Shown piece by piece: positions 27,778 through 36,783 of a stretch of 64,000 bases of DNA. The stretch covers positions 1-64,000 of the forward strand of contig JAIEQJ010000086.1 of assembly GCA_019747815.1 (NCBI GenBank). Reading direction: 5' to 3'. The notes beneath the pieces are model-generated. The model did no database searches, had not been told where the DNA came from, and was given only the letters and a program-made list of their open reading frames with translations. Position 1 is the first letter of the stretch, and each line of letters starts with the position of its first letter. Source of the stretch: Hyphomonadaceae bacterium. GTDB taxonomy: Bacteria; Pseudomonadota; Alphaproteobacteria; Rhizobiales; Hyphomicrobiaceae. The position numbers and the translations under genes are program-made.

Positions 27778-28385
27778 CCCCGTCTCCCCTTGCCGGACGC
27801 CGCACCGGTGCGCAGCGCTGCCACGAACTGACTGGCGATGCTCTTGGTATCCGCACCGCCCCCGCCCTGCTTGTACCAGGCCTGCGTGGCGTTGAGCGCA
27901 CCGATAAGCTGCAGGCGCAGCAAGGTGCGGTCGAAGCCGGGGGCGACGTCGAGGGCGTCGACGAGCCGACGAAAGCGCGCTTCGTAGCCGTGGCGCAGCC
28001 GGCGCAGATCCTTGGCGGCCTCGGGAACATCGGTCGGGATCACCCGCACGATCACGCGGGCGAAGCCGGCATTGTCGAAGAGCGCGTCGAGATGGGCGCG
28101 CGCCGCCGCCTCCAGCCGCTCCCACGGCGGCACCGTCGCGGGGACGGCATCGACCGCCTCACCGATGCGGCGCACGCCTTCCTCGTAGACGGCCACCAGC
28201 AGCCGGTCCTTGGAGGGGAAGTGCACATAGATGGCACCAACGGTGACTCCCACCTCGCGGGCGATGTCGCGGATGGACGTGGCCGCATAGCCGTGCGCGC
28301 CGAACCACTCGGCGGCGACGCCGAGAATGCGCGCGCGCGTCTGCTCCTCGCCCCGCTGCCGCGCCGCCATCCTGGCTTGTGCCAT
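27774..28385 (-). CDS. TetR family regulator of the acyl-CoA mutase operon
   Basis: A 203-residue regulator, first gene of a three-gene coupled operon. The helix-turn-helix reads ARILGVAAEWFGAHGYAATSIRDIAREVGVTVGAIYVHFPSKDRLLVAVYEEG. The C-terminal domain is of the general TetR ligand type. A perfect palindromic operator lies 15 bases upstream of its start codon (28400-28417), so autorepression is very likely, with an acyl-CoA as the natural guess for ligand. Confidence 0.88.
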   Translation of the reverse strand: MAQARMAARQRGEEQTRARILGVAAEWFGAHGYAATSIRDIAREVGVTVGAIYVHFPSKDRLLVAVYEEGVRRIGEAVDAVPATVPPWERLEAAARAHLDALFDNAGFARVIVRVIPTDVPEAAKDLRRLRHGYEARFRRLVDALDVAPGFDRTLLRLQLIGALNATQAWYKQGGGGADTKSIASQFVAALRTGAASGKGRRG

Positions 28386-28399
28386 GGGTTCTCGGTATA

Positions 28400-28417
28400 A
28401 GTGAACGTTCGTTCACT
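28400..28417. promoter_or_regulatory. palindromic TetR operator
   Basis: AGTGAACG-TT-CGTTCACT: 8-bp perfect inverted arms around a 2-bp centre, 15 bases upstream of the tetR start. The TGAACGTTCGTTCA-like form is typical of TetR-family operators controlling fatty-acid and acyl-CoA genes. Confidence 0.8.
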
Positions 28418-28660
28418 GCACTCTGCCTGCGCGGTGCCCTCCTGTCAACGGCACAGCACGGGATGCGCACGCCGCCTCCAGCATCGCCGGCTCCGGGCTC
28501 CCGCGCACGAGCCGATGACGCGGCAGCCCCCGCCCAGGGCATCCATCCATGCAAGCGCCGGCGGCGGACGCGGGAGGTGCTTCTGCTGGAGCGGCCGGTT
28601 GCGCTAGGGTGAGGCCGCCTGAACGACCCGTCCCACCAGCCCACTGGAAGCGCCCGCCTC

Positions 28661-30088
28661 ATGAGCATCGAAAGCCGCAGCGACCCCGCGCTTCTGTCGG
28701 CCACAGACCTGACCCGCCTCTACCGCAGCAAGCAGCTTTCACCCGTTGAAGCCGTTGAAGCCACGCTGGCGCGGATCGAGCGGTTCAACGGCGTGGTGAA
28801 TGCCTATTGCCACCTCGACCCCAAGGGCGCGCTGGCCGCGGCCAGGGCCTCCGAGCAGAGGTGGATGGCCGGATCGCCCAAGGGGCTCGTCGACGGCGTG
28901 CCGCTCGGCGTCAAGGACAACATTGCCGTAGCCGGCATGCCCGGCAGGTTCGGCTCCAGGCTCACCGGCAGCGATCCCCTGACCATCGACGCACCGGCCG
29001 TGGCGCGCCTCAAGGCGCAGGGCGCGATCGTGCTCGGCAAGACGACCATGCCGGAATACGGCTGGAAGGCCACCAGCGACAGCCCCCTCACCGGCTTGAC
29101 GCGCAATCCGTGGGACACGCGCATGACGACCGGCGGCTCCTCGGCGGGTGCCGTCGCCGCCGTGGTGCTCGGCATGGGCGCCCTGCAGCTCGGCACCGAC
29201 GGCGGCGGCTCCATCCGCATCCCCGCCGCGTTCACGGGCTGCTTCGGCCTCAAGCCGACGCGGGCGCGGGTGCCGGCCTTTCCGGCTTCGCCGCTCGGAA
29301 CCATCGCCCACCACGGCCCGCTGACACGCACGGCGGCCGACGCCGCACTGGCCATGTCGGTGATTGCGGAACCCGATGTGCGCGACGTCTACGGCTGGAT
29401 CTCCCCGGCGCCCGATTTCCGCGGCGGCCTCGATGGCGGGGTGCGCGGCCTGCGGGTGGCATACTCGCCCAAGCTTGGATTTGCGCGGCAGGCGCATCCC
29501 GAGATCGCTAGCGCGGTGGCCGCGGCGGCCAGGACGTTCGAGGCGCTGGGCGCCGTCGTCGAGGAGGCCGATCCCGACATCGGCGGCGATCCGATCGAGA
29601 CATGGAATACGTTCTGGTGGCCGTCCATGCTCTACCAGCTGCAGGCGTTCGGCGACCGCGCGCGCGATGTGAGCGATCCGGCTCTGCTCGCGGCTGCCGC
29701 CCGCAGCCGATCCGTTTCGGTGTTCGACCATCTCAGCGCGCAACTGCACCGCGCGCATCTGCACAACGTGTTCGCCCGCTTCCATCAGACCTACGATTTG
29801 CTGCTCACGCCGTCCCTGCCGCTGCCGGCCTTCGAGGTCGGCGATCTGGTACCGCGATCGGGAGACTGGGGCGCGGCGTGGTGCGACTGGGCACCCTTCA
29901 GCTATCTTTTCAACCTGACGACGCAGCCGGCCGCCTCGGTTCCGTGCGGCCTCACGAAGGCAGGCCTGCCGATCGGACTGCAGATCATCGGCCCTGTCGG
30001 CGCCGATGCGCTGGTCCTGCGCGCCAGCCGCGCCTTCGAGGCTGCTCGTCCCTTTGCCACGCTGGATGCGCCGCACCGGAGAGACTGA
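28661..30088 (+). CDS. amidase signature family hydrolase
   Basis: A 475-residue amidase (GatA/AS family). The catalytic Lys lies in GVPLGVKDNIAVAGMP, the cis-Ser and Ser nucleophile in TTGGSSAGAVAAVVLGMGALQLGTDGGGSIRIPAAFTG. C-terminal LFNLTTQPAASVPCGLTKAGLPIGLQIIGP is also typical. With no gatB/gatC beside it, a catabolic amidase is more likely than the tRNA amidotransferase subunit. It is followed by a NMT1-like protein and a hydroxyacid dehydrogenase in the same direction, 84 and then 5 bases apart. Confidence 0.9.
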   Translation: MSIESRSDPALLSATDLTRLYRSKQLSPVEAVEATLARIERFNGVVNAYCHLDPKGALAAARASEQRWMAGSPKGLVDGVPLGVKDNIAVAGMPGRFGSRLTGSDPLTIDAPAVARLKAQGAIVLGKTTMPEYGWKATSDSPLTGLTRNPWDTRMTTGGSSAGAVAAVVLGMGALQLGTDGGGSIRIPAAFTGCFGLKPTRARVPAFPASPLGTIAHHGPLTRTAADAALAMSVIAEPDVRDVYGWISPAPDFRGGLDGGVRGLRVAYSPKLGFARQAHPEIASAVAAAARTFEALGAVVEEADPDIGGDPIETWNTFWWPSMLYQLQAFGDRARDVSDPALLAAAARSRSVSVFDHLSAQLHRAHLHNVFARFHQTYDLLLTPSLPLPAFEVGDLVPRSGDWGAAWCDWAPFSYLFNLTTQPAASVPCGLTKAGLPIGLQIIGPVGADALVLRASRAFEAARPFATLDAPHRRD

Positions 30089-30172
30089 CCCCTCGCCCAC
30101 ACCCTTGAGCCTCGCGCCTGCCCGTGGGAGCATGGTGGCAACAACATTGCCAACGTCGCCCAGGAGGGACCC

Positions 30173-31063
30173 GTGGCCGAGGACATCCGCATCGAGTTCA
30201 CCCGCTTCTCCGCCTTCTATTCCCCCCTCATCGCCACCATGGCCGGCGGCTTCCTTGAGGCGGAAGGACTGAAGGGAAGGCACTCGGTGTCACCGCCGGG
30301 CAAGTCGGCCATCGCCAGCCTGATCGACGGCTCCGTGCACGTGGCGCAATCGGCGCCGAGCCAGGGCTTCACACCGCTGGAGCAGGGCCGGGTTTCGCCC
30401 ACGCTGCACTTTGCCCAGATCAACGAGAAGGACGGCTTCTTCCTGGCCGGCCGCCATCCGGATGCGGCCTTCACATGGGACAAGCTCAAGGGCCGGACCG
30501 TGATCGTCGACCACGGCGGGCAGCCGATGGCCATGTTCAAGTATGCCTGCTTCAAGCGCGGCCTCGATTTCAAGGCCATCACAGCCGTGGATGCCGGCTC
30601 CACCGACAAGATGATCGCAGCCTTCCGCAGGGGCGAGGGCGATTTCATCCACCTGCAGGGGCCGGCGCCCCAGCAGCTCGCGCACGACAAGGTCGGCCAC
30701 ATCGTGACGGCGGTCGGCGACGCCATCGGCCCCTGCGCCTTCTCCAGCCTCGCCGCCACGCGCGCATGGCTGCAGACGGACATGGCCAGGCGCTTCATGC
30801 GCGCCTACCGCCGCGCGCGCGCCTGGCTGATCGCGACCCCGGCCGCCGAGGTGGCCAAGGCGGAAGCGCCCTACTTCAGGGATATCGATCCCCCCGTGCT
30901 CACGGCCACCATCGCCACCTATCAGAGGCTCGGCAACTGGACCCCGCATGTGGAGATCACGCGCCCCGCCTTCGAGGCGACGCTCGACATCTTCCAGCAC
31001 GCCGGCCTGATCACCAGGCGGCACACCTATGAGGATGTCGTCGCGCAGCCCCCGGCGGAGTAG
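30173..31063 (+). CDS. NMT1/THI5-like substrate-binding-fold protein without signal peptide
   Basis: A 296-residue periplasmic-binding-protein-fold chain related to the NMT1/THI5/SsuA group: FYSPLIATMAGGFLEAEGLK, SLIDGSVHVAQSAPSQG, WDKLKGRTVIVDHGGQPMAMFKYACFKRGLDF, MIAAFRRGEGDFIHLQGPAPQQLA. Unlike ABC-transporter binding proteins it shows no signal peptide, and no permease or ATPase lies beside it. The start is GTG with a perfect AGGAGG 6 bases upstream, so a missed leader is unlikely. It may be a cytosolic binding protein or enzyme. Confidence 0.75.
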   Translation: MAEDIRIEFTRFSAFYSPLIATMAGGFLEAEGLKGRHSVSPPGKSAIASLIDGSVHVAQSAPSQGFTPLEQGRVSPTLHFAQINEKDGFFLAGRHPDAAFTWDKLKGRTVIVDHGGQPMAMFKYACFKRGLDFKAITAVDAGSTDKMIAAFRRGEGDFIHLQGPAPQQLAHDKVGHIVTAVGDAIGPCAFSSLAATRAWLQTDMARRFMRAYRRARAWLIATPAAEVAKAEAPYFRDIDPPVLTATIATYQRLGNWTPHVEITRPAFEATLDIFQHAGLITRRHTYEDVVAQPPAE

Positions 31064-31068
31064 CGGTC

Positions 31069-31944
31069 ATGGCGGAACCATTGGGCTGGATCGGCATCGG
31101 CAGCATGGGGCATCGCATGAGCCGGCATCTGCTGGCCGCGGGCCACACCCTGGTGGTGGCCGACGCCGTGAGCACGGACCGCGCGCCGGCGGGCGCAACC
31201 ATCGCCAGGAGCAACGCGGAGGTGGCGGCGCTGGCCGATACCATCATCCTGTCGCTGCCGGACGGCACGGCGAGCGAGGCCGTCGCACACGAGATCGCCG
31301 CCACCTCGCCGCGCCGGGTCAAGACCGTGATCGACACCTCGACCATCGGCATCAAGGCCGCCGAGCGCGCGGCCGCCACGCTCACCGAGGCCGGCATCGC
31401 CTTTGTCGATGCGCCGGTGTCGGGCGGCACGGCCGGCGCCGACAAGGCCACACTCGCCATCATGCTCGCCTGCCCGGCCGAGACCTACACCCGCCTCAAG
31501 CCGCTCCTGCGCCTGATGGGCAACCCGTTCTACGTCGGCCCGAAGCCCGGCCAGGGCCAGGCGGTGAAGCTCCTGAACAATTTCCTGTCGGCGACGGCGC
31601 TGGCCGCCAGCTCCGAGGCGATCGCCTTCGGCACCAGCCAGGGCATCGACATGCAGACCATCCTTGCCATCGTCAATGCCTCGACCGGGCGCAACACGGC
31701 GACGGACGACAAGTTTCCCCGCCGCATCATCAACGAGAGATATGACGCCGGGTTCACCGCCAGGCTGCAACTGAAGGACATCAAGCTCTATCTGGAGAAC
31801 GCGCGCGCGGCCGGGATCAGCAACGAGATCGCGAGCACGGTGGTGGACGTGTGGAGCGGAATGGATGCCGCCCTGCCGGGCGCAGACATCACGCTGATGT
31901 ATCCCTACACGCGCGACGGCCGGGGGCGGGACAGCAAGGCGTAG
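31069..31944 (+). CDS. NAD(P)-dependent beta-hydroxyacid dehydrogenase (3-HIBADH family)
   Basis: A 291-residue oxidoreductase of the 3-hydroxyisobutyrate/tartronate-semialdehyde group. It has the Rossmann loop GWIGIGSMGHRMSRHLLAAGH, substrate loop DAPVSGGTAGADKATLAIM, and catalytic Lys segment GQGQAVKLLNNFLSATALAASSEAIAFG. The first gap after Rossmann beta-2 (VADAVSTDR) is not decisive for NAD versus NADP. It starts 5 bases after the NMT1-like gene, so they are probably co-transcribed. Confidence 0.87.
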   Translation: MAEPLGWIGIGSMGHRMSRHLLAAGHTLVVADAVSTDRAPAGATIARSNAEVAALADTIILSLPDGTASEAVAHEIAATSPRRVKTVIDTSTIGIKAAERAAATLTEAGIAFVDAPVSGGTAGADKATLAIMLACPAETYTRLKPLLRLMGNPFYVGPKPGQGQAVKLLNNFLSATALAASSEAIAFGTSQGIDMQTILAIVNASTGRNTATDDKFPRRIINERYDAGFTARLQLKDIKLYLENARAAGISNEIASTVVDVWSGMDAALPGADITLMYPYTRDGRGRDSKA

Positions 31945-31958
31945 GCCGCTGGCTCGAC

Positions 31959-33041
31959 TCAGCCCGCCGGTGCGTCCAGAAGGTCGGCGCGCTTCTTGAG
32001 AATCTGGTCGGCCTTGGCGGCGGGAAGCTTGAACTCCCAGCCCTGCGTGCGCTGGTTGATCGCCTCCGCCGCCTTCCCGGCCTCGCCCTCGCCGGCGGCC
32101 GCAATGGCCAGCCAATGAGCGTCGCCGTCCTTGCGCAGACGCAGCGTGGTTGTGGGCCCGTCCGCCATCTCGATCTTGACGGTGCTGATGCCGGCGCCCG
32201 CCGGGGGCGCGTCGAGCTTGCGCACGTCCTCGATATCGATCGCGGCAAGCGCCCGCGCGATGCCCTCGGCGGCGGATGCGTCCTTGAGCTTCTTGCCGGC
32301 AGCCGGAAAGCCGGTGAACTGCAGCTTGGCTGGGGCGGGATCGGCGGGCGGCGCCTTGGCGTCCTTTGTCTCCTTGGCATCCTTGGCAGGCGCGGCCTCA
32401 CGCGCGATGCGCAGGGCCTCCTCGCCGGGGATCTCGATGGTGAGGCGGCTGATCTTGGCGGCATCGGCGGTGTAGACCATCGTCTTGAGCCAGTCCTTCG
32501 CGGCCGCCGGCGCATCCAGCTCGGCGCCGGCGAGCCACGTCTGCGGATCGCCGGGCTTGCGCACGTAGGTGCCGGACTTGCCGGTGCCGAGCAGATCCAG
32601 CCGCTTCTTGCCGATCACCACCTCGCCGATGACATGGCCCTTGGCGCCGAGCAGGCGAACGCTGCGCGACTTGGCGCTCTTGTCGGCCGGATCCTCCAGC
32701 TCGAGCACGGCATACCGGTCGGGCCTGCGCGTCTTGCTTTCAATGAGATCGGCCTCGGCGAGAGCAACGAGCAGCGTGCGCACCTTGGACGGATCGGCCG
32801 GATAGTTGCCGCTGCTCTTGACGCCCCAGCTGCCGCCCGCGCGTTCCAGCACGAGCATGCTGTCGCCCTGCCGGACCTCGATGGTGGCGATCTGGCTGGC
32901 CTCGCTCACGAGCTTGGGAAAGAGCTTGTCGCCGGCAGCCTTGCCGGTGCTCCACTGGTTGTTGGAGGCGAAGCTGACGACGGCGAACAGCACCGACAGC
33001 GCCGCGGCAATGGCGAGGTAGACGAAGGTCCTGGGCGTCAT
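31959..33041 (-). CDS. DUF4340 protein associated with a Gld-type ABC exporter
   Basis: A 360-residue protein with one N-terminal membrane helix (FVYLAIAAALSVLFAVVSFA) and a large extracytoplasmic part that includes an Ala/Lys/Asp-rich linker (AKDAKETKDAKAPPADPAPAK). DUF4340 proteins regularly follow GldG-like genes; their role is unknown. The start overlaps the GldG-like stop as ATGA. Confidence 0.82.
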   Translation of the reverse strand: MTPRTFVYLAIAAALSVLFAVVSFASNNQWSTGKAAGDKLFPKLVSEASQIATIEVRQGDSMLVLERAGGSWGVKSSGNYPADPSKVRTLLVALAEADLIESKTRRPDRYAVLELEDPADKSAKSRSVRLLGAKGHVIGEVVIGKKRLDLLGTGKSGTYVRKPGDPQTWLAGAELDAPAAAKDWLKTMVYTADAAKISRLTIEIPGEEALRIAREAAPAKDAKETKDAKAPPADPAPAKLQFTGFPAAGKKLKDASAAEGIARALAAIDIEDVRKLDAPPAGAGISTVKIEMADGPTTTLRLRKDGDAHWLAIAAAGEGEAGKAAEAINQRTQGWEFKLPAAKADQILKKRADLLDAPAG

Positions 33042-35068
33042 GGCTGGGACTCCGGAGCCTGGGGCGGCGGCGGGGCCGCAGAGCGCCGGCGGCGGTAGGC
33101 CGCCCAGCCGATGCCGGCAAAGCCGATCAGCAGCGGCACGGCCGCGATGTTGGCGAACTTGAGAACGCCGTCGAGGCGGTCGATGTCCTTGCGCAGCTCG
33201 CGCTTCACCTCGCGCAGCTCGCGCCGCACCGTCAGCAGGTCGCCGCGGAATTTCTCGATCTCCTGGCGGTCCTTGTCGGTGAGCACCAGGTTCTCGCCGT
33301 CACCCTGCTTCTCGAGCCCGGCGAGCTTGGTCTGCACGTCCCTGAGCCGGGCGGTGAGCACCTGCTCCTTGGTGCGGAAGCGCTCCTCCGCGTCGCGCCT
33401 CAGCTCGGCGACCAATTCGAACGGACGGTCGGAGATGCCGCGCCCGCGCAGCGAGATGAGCGCATCCGAGCCTGAGAGATTCTCCAGCGCCCCCAGCACG
33501 AAGGCGGCGTTGTGGGCATTGGGGATCGCCACCTGCTGGCCCAGGAACTCACGCACGTCGACCCAGAACTGATCGTTGAGAAAATCGGTGTCGGCGACCA
33601 CAACGACATTGATCTTGCCCGCGGCAACATGCTTCGCGCGGGGCGCAGCCGGGGTCTCGGCCTTCTTCTCGGGCGCAGGCGCCTTGGCCTTGTCGGGGGC
33701 CTTGTCGGGCTCGGGCGCGGACGGCGGCGGGCCGCCGTCGGGGAAGGCGCTCTTGGCCTCGCCCGAGATGCGGGCGGCGAGCACGAGCGGCTTGCCGCCG
33801 CGCTTGTAGTTGCGCAGCAGGCCCACCGCGTCAGGCATCATGCTCACGCCTTCGGCAGGAATCAGCATGGCGTCGGCGGTGGTGCGCAGGATCGGCGCGA
33901 ACTGAGTGGTGGCGTCGGATGCCTTCTCCAGAACCCCCGCGCTGGCGAGATTGAGACGCTCGATGCCGCCCGCAAGCGGGTCGCGCTCGTCGAGATTGCG
34001 ACGGTCGAGGCCGAGCCACAGCACATATTCCGTCACGCTGGCGCGTGGACCGCCGCCGAACTGCACGCGGCGGGCGCGCGAGATATCGCCGGCGATGTTC
34101 TTGACGTCGAAGGCAACGCCCCAGGCTTTCAACAGCTTGTCGAACTCGGTGAGATCGGGCGGCCCCTGCATCATCATCATCATGGGGTTGCCCTGGCGCT
34201 GGGTCTCGGCCACCGGATCGACGAAGGCGAGCACCTTGCCGCCGGCGAGCGCAAACTGATCGATGGCATAGGCGGTGCCGGCAGACAGACCCTCCGGCTG
34301 CACCACCATCAGCACGCCGATGTCGGCCGGGATTTCCTTGGCGTCCTTGGGGATCGACTTCAGCTCGAAGAACTCGCGGATCTGCTCCAGCATCAGGATC
34401 GGCGGGCCGGGCGGACGCCCCATCATGGGATTGCCGGGGCTGCCCTCGATCGGAATGCCGCTGATGAGGCCGATGCCGCTCTTGGTCTGGTTGGCCAGCG
34501 TGACGATGAGCTTGGTCACGTCGTATTCAAGAAACCGCTCGCGGTCGGTCGACAGGAACGCCAGGTTGGATTCGGTATCGGTGGAGTTCGATCCGACGAT
34601 GCCGAAATAGCCCATCTCGCCTTCCTGGTTGAGACGGATGCCCTTGAGGCCCGCCGCCACCGCGCGGTCTTCAGCGTCGGAGAACGGCTCGGGATCGAGG
34701 AAGCTGACGCGCAGCTTGCCGCGCGCAATCCCGCTGTACTGCTCGAGCAGGGTGCGCACCCGCTCGAACATCTTGCCGTAGCTCGGCGCAGCTTCACCGA
34801 GCTTCTTGGAGAAGTAGACGCGGATGTCGATCGGCTCGTCGATGGCGCGCAGGGCTTTGCGCGTGCCCTCGGAGATCGTGTAGAGGCGCTCCTTGGTGAG
34901 ATCGATGCGGGCATCGCGCAGCGCGCTCGAGGCGATCAGATTGACGGCCAGCAGGATGACGGCGCCCAGCGCCAGACCGCCCCAGGCCAGCGTGCGGCGG
35001 CTGATGCCGCCCACGGCGGCGGCCGCACGGTCAAGAGCGCCCGACGTCTTTTGCGTGGTTTGAGCCAT
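33038..35068 (-). CDS. GldG-like ABC exporter auxiliary protein
   Basis: A 676-residue membrane protein with N-terminal (GGLALGAVILLAVNLIAS) and C-terminal (IAAVPLLIGFAGIGWAAY) helices flanking a big periplasmic ABC-auxiliary domain. Typical features are KERLYTISEGTRKALRAIDEPIDIRVYFSKKLG, YSGIARGKLRVSFLDPEP and ADIGVLMVVQPEGLSAGTAYAIDQFALAGGKVLAFVDP. A Pro/Ala/Lys linker (PAPEKKAETPAAPRAK) and a coiled-coil segment precede the last helix. GAGGG lies 9 bases before the ATG. Confidence 0.87.
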   Translation of the reverse strand: MAQTTQKTSGALDRAAAAVGGISRRTLAWGGLALGAVILLAVNLIASSALRDARIDLTKERLYTISEGTRKALRAIDEPIDIRVYFSKKLGEAAPSYGKMFERVRTLLEQYSGIARGKLRVSFLDPEPFSDAEDRAVAAGLKGIRLNQEGEMGYFGIVGSNSTDTESNLAFLSTDRERFLEYDVTKLIVTLANQTKSGIGLISGIPIEGSPGNPMMGRPPGPPILMLEQIREFFELKSIPKDAKEIPADIGVLMVVQPEGLSAGTAYAIDQFALAGGKVLAFVDPVAETQRQGNPMMMMMQGPPDLTEFDKLLKAWGVAFDVKNIAGDISRARRVQFGGGPRASVTEYVLWLGLDRRNLDERDPLAGGIERLNLASAGVLEKASDATTQFAPILRTTADAMLIPAEGVSMMPDAVGLLRNYKRGGKPLVLAARISGEAKSAFPDGGPPPSAPEPDKAPDKAKAPAPEKKAETPAAPRAKHVAAGKINVVVVADTDFLNDQFWVDVREFLGQQVAIPNAHNAAFVLGALENLSGSDALISLRGRGISDRPFELVAELRRDAEERFRTKEQVLTARLRDVQTKLAGLEKQGDGENLVLTDKDRQEIEKFRGDLLTVRRELREVKRELRKDIDRLDGVLKFANIAAVPLLIGFAGIGWAAYRRRRSAAPPPPQAPESQP

Positions 35069-35081
35069 GGCCGGGATACCC

Positions 35082-35828
35082 TCAGGCGGCTTTGCGCAGA
35101 TCGATGACGATCTTGTTGGCGAACAGGGCGAAGACGATCAGCGACAGATACAAAACGATGGCCGGCAGATCGACGATGCCCTTGGTGATGCTCTCGAAGT
35201 TCGACAGGAAGCTCAGCGAGGCGATGGCCGAGACGACGGAGGCTGGCGCCCATCCGCGGAAGAGGTTCTGCACGAGCTCAAGCCCGCTCATGACCAGCAG
35301 GAAGCACACCGTTGCCGCGACGATGAACGCGATCACCTGGTTCTTGGTGAGCGCGGAGATGCATGAGGCGATGGCGAGGTAGGCGCCGGCCATCAGGAAG
35401 CTGCCCAGATAGCTCGCCAGAATGACGCCGTTGTCGGGCTGCCCCAGCACATTGACCGTGATCCACATGGGGAAGGTCAAAACCAGCGCCAGGCCGATGA
35501 AGGCCCAGGCCGCCAGGAACTTGCCGAGAATGGCCTCCCACGGCGAGATCGGCAGGGTCATCAGCAGCTCGATGGTGCCGGACTTGCGCTCCTCCGCCCA
35601 CAGCCGCATGCCGATGGCCGGCACCAGCAGCAGGTAGAGCCAGGGGTGATACACGAAGAAGGCGGACAGCTCCGCCTGGCCGCGCTCGAAGAACGCACCG
35701 ATGTAGAAGGCGAACGCCCCGGTCAGCGCCACGAAGATGATGAGAAAGACGATGGCGATCGGCGTGGCGAAATAGCCCATGAACTCGCGCTTGGCGATGA
35801 TCCAAACGTTGTGCAGGAACTCACGCAT
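35082..35828 (-). CDS. ABC-2 type permease (GldF-like)
   Basis: A 248-residue integral membrane protein with about six helices: IAIVFLIIFVALTGAFAFYIGAFF, LYLLLVPAIGMRLWAEERKSGTIELLMTLPIS (the ABC-2 signature), and later VIAFIVAATVCFLLVMSG. It should form the channel with the ATPase encoded upstream. The ATG at 35828 overlaps the ATPase gene end by 8 bases. The substrate is unknown. Confidence 0.88.
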   Translation of the reverse strand: MREFLHNVWIIAKREFMGYFATPIAIVFLIIFVALTGAFAFYIGAFFERGQAELSAFFVYHPWLYLLLVPAIGMRLWAEERKSGTIELLMTLPISPWEAILGKFLAAWAFIGLALVLTFPMWITVNVLGQPDNGVILASYLGSFLMAGAYLAIASCISALTKNQVIAFIVAATVCFLLVMSGLELVQNLFRGWAPASVVSAIASLSFLSNFESITKGIVDLPAIVLYLSLIVFALFANKIVIDLRKAA

Positions 35829-36783
35829 TGCGGTTGTCCAAATCGGAGGAGGTGATCTGGCGGAAGACATCGTCGAGCTTGCCGCGCTCGACGAAGACCT
35901 CCTCCACCACCAGCGCCTGCTGGCGAATGGCGGAGGCCACGTCGGTGACGATACCGGCGCCGTTCCTGGGCACCGCGCGCAGCAGCAGATGCCCATCGGC
36001 CGCGCTCACGGTCTCGACGCTGCCGACGCCGGAGACGGCGGCGAGCGCGCCCTTGACGGCGTCCGCCTTGTCGGCGGCGACGCGCACGGCAACCGCGCCG
36101 TGATAGGGCACGCGGCGCATCAGGTCCTCGGCGGTGCCGTCGGCCACGATGCGGCCCTTGTTGATCACCACCGCGCGCGTGCACACGGCCTCGACCTCCT
36201 CGAGGATATGGGTGGAGACGATGATGGCCTTCTCCCTGGCCATCTCGGCAATGAGCTGACGCACCTGGTGCTTCTGGTTGGGGTCGAGCCCGTCCGTGGG
36301 CTCGTCCATGATCAGCACCTCGGGGTCGTTGAGGATGGCCTGGGCGATGCCCACGCGCCGCTTGTAGCCTTTGGACAGCGTCTCGATGGTCTGCTCGAGC
36401 ACCGGCCCGAGCCCCGTCCTCTCCACCGCAACGCCCACGGACTTGGCAATCGCATCGCCCCGCAGGCCCTTGAGCTCGGCGACAAAGCCGAGCAGCCCCT
36501 TGGGCGTCATCTCGGCATAGAGCGGCGCGCCTTCGGGAAGGTAGCCGAGCCGCTTCCTGGCCTCCCTGGGGCTGTCCTGCACATCAAAGCCGGCAATCCG
36601 CGCCCGGCCGGCGTCCGGCTCCAGGAAACCCGTGATGAGGCGCATGGTGGTCGACTTGCCCGCGCCGTTGGGACCCAGGAAGCCCAGCACCTCGCCGCGC
36701 GCCACGCGCAAGGTGATGCCGTCGACGGCCCTGAGCCTGCCGAAACTCTTGGCAAGCCCCTCCGCTTCAATGAGGGCGGTCAT
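35821..36783 (-). CDS. ABC transporter ATPase (GldA-like)
   Basis: A 320-residue ATPase: Walker A GPNGAGKST, signature LSKGYKRRVGIAQAIL, Walker B EVLIMDEPTDGLDPNQ, and His-loop IIVSTHILEEVEAVC, followed by a ~90-residue C-terminal extension as in exporter ATPases of the DrrA/GldA kind. AGGA is 6 bases before the ATG. First gene of the four-gene export operon. Confidence 0.92.
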   Translation of the reverse strand: MTALIEAEGLAKSFGRLRAVDGITLRVARGEVLGFLGPNGAGKSTTMRLITGFLEPDAGRARIAGFDVQDSPREARKRLGYLPEGAPLYAEMTPKGLLGFVAELKGLRGDAIAKSVGVAVERTGLGPVLEQTIETLSKGYKRRVGIAQAILNDPEVLIMDEPTDGLDPNQKHQVRQLIAEMAREKAIIVSTHILEEVEAVCTRAVVINKGRIVADGTAEDLMRRVPYHGAVAVRVAADKADAVKGALAAVSGVGSVETVSAADGHLLLRAVPRNGAGIVTDVASAIRQQALVVEEVFVERGKLDDVFRQITSSDLDNRNA

